This document shows, one piece after another, positions 63,175-64,000 of a DNA stretch of 64,000 nucleotides. A model generated the notes under the pieces. That model searched no databases and had not been told where the DNA came from. It saw nothing but the letters and a program-made list of their open reading frames with translations. Location: the NCBI GenBank assembly GCA_963971575.1, contig OZ020611.1, positions 55,833,381-55,897,380 on the forward strand, written 5' to 3'. Made by a program: the position numbers and the translations under genes. Source of the stretch: Liopterus haemorrhoidalis. Lineage: Eukaryota > Arthropoda > Insecta > Coleoptera > Dytiscidae. Position 1 is the stretch's first letter. Each line of letters opens with the position of its first letter.

Positions 63175-64000
63175 TATGGGCAACAACGTGAATTTTAATG
63201 TTTACTGGTGGTTATTGTAATTTTTTCTATAATAACATCAAATAATAAGATACGTAATAAATAAGAATAATTTTAGGCATGTTTTTATTATTTTTTTAGT
63301 TTTAAATGGACCTTTTAGGTTATTTAAATTGAAATGGATTTCTTTTAATCCACGAATTACACTCAGATACACAGCAATAATAGTTCGACTTCAACATGAT
63401 TTGTGTCGTCTTCCACTTTATTTTAAGGTTATTTTCACTTGATACCAGTAAAAACAATTTAAAACTGATTTTAAAATAATATAAAATAACATAAAACTTA
63501 ACAAAACGTAACAATATACCAATATAATAACAACTAAACTATTGAGAACTAACACACTCGGATACGCAGTCTGGTGATCAAATATTGTACTACGCGACTG
63601 TAGTACTGTTTGAAATTATTACATATGTTCTGGTGTTGATTTTTTGTTAGAACGTCGATAGATACATTTTCATAAAATAAAAATGTACTGTGCTTAAATT
63701 AACCTGTTCCCTGTTAGCATATTGACAGCTGAATACTAGACAATTCAGACATTTTGCCATAAATTACAGCGCCACCAACGGTAATGTCACTTCTCAATAG
63801 TAAAATGCAAAAATATATTTTGATCCCATATAACTCAAAATAAAAAGCGCGATAGAATGTCTATTTCTGTAGTTCTTAAAATCCCACCAGATGTCATATC
63901 GCTTAGCAATTTTTCCCTATAGGCTACACGCCATATACTTGTTTATAGATATATGACTTATCTAGGGCACTTCGGAAGTAATGTAAGTACGTTTTATTGA
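63175..64000. other. No gene recognised
   Basis: AT-rich to the window end. Minus frame 63514-63320 has no domain. Confidence 0.5.

Overview
This window is eukaryotic nuclear DNA from an arthropod, most likely an insect. It is AT-rich and full of microsatellites. It carries element classes typical of insect genomes: copia, gypsy, BEL/Pao, Dong/R4, Jockey/CR1/RTE-like non-LTR elements, Penelope-like, piggyBac, mariner, hAT and PIF/Harbinger. I see no intact host gene, no rRNA or functional tRNA, no CRISPR array and no operon. The only host-derived coding sequence I recognise is a broken fragment resembling the WD-repeat ribosome-biogenesis protein DCAF13/SOF1 at about 26.19-26.35 kb. The species cannot be fixed from sequence alone.

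Layout. 0.65-6.40 kb: a long foldback PIF/Harbinger-like DNA element, split by a copia retrotransposon (0.68-4.46 kb) that lacks its integrase and appears to use an internal tRNA-iMet primer site. 7.6-8.3 kb: Penelope-like remnant (minus). 8.5-10.3 kb: GC-rich unit bounded by similar inverted ends and full of tandem repeats. 11.1-11.5 kb: one end of a second copy of the foldback family. 12.3-15.4 kb: Dong/R4-type retrotransposon adjoining a TAA-type microsatellite. 15.4-18.2 kb: RT scraps, dispersed repeats and tRNA-like/SINE-like pieces. 18.8-19.55 kb: DNA element with perfect 28-bp terminal inverted repeats (TIRs). 19.6-24.3 kb: four non-LTR retrotransposon fragments. 25.6-26.35 kb: hAT-like end, mariner fossil and DCAF13-like fossil.

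26.37-38.67 kb: a piggyBac-like shell (TTAA targets and TIRs at both ends, C-terminal transposase cysteine motif near the right end). It holds a cluster of LTR insertions in one (TA)n tract: a minus-strand gypsy element (26.5-30.15 kb) with identical 288-bp LTRs, a small non-coding LTR element (30.16-32.0 kb) with identical 225-bp LTRs, and a solo LTR (32.05-32.36 kb). A dispersed-repeat copy (35 kb) and a SINE-like piece (36.3 kb) are also inside.

40.18-49.15 kb: a nearly full-length BEL/Pao element with 1,048-bp LTRs, a GATAT target duplication, a tRNA-Tyr-type primer site and all gag-pol domains, disabled by three frameshifts and one nonsense codon. Its 3' LTR carries a 711-bp insertion. 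51.9-52.5 kb: non-LTR fragment. 53.24-54.30 kb: Harbinger-like element with a MADF-domain remnant and nested hAT and MITE ends. 54.9-56.9 kb: 5'-truncated gypsy pol plus 3' LTR. 58.1-59.7 kb: CR1/Jockey-like RT. 60.5-60.95 and 62.8-63.2 kb: short TIR elements.

The genes do not form a pathway. Each coding segment is part of a selfish element, and the organising principle is nesting: element in element, with microsatellite and AT-rich targets reused. I found nothing that looks like a new multi-gene system. The notable signals are structural: repeated insertion into one TA tract, coding-phase minisatellites inside retroelements, the foldback element, and a DNA element with a repeated subterminal motif.
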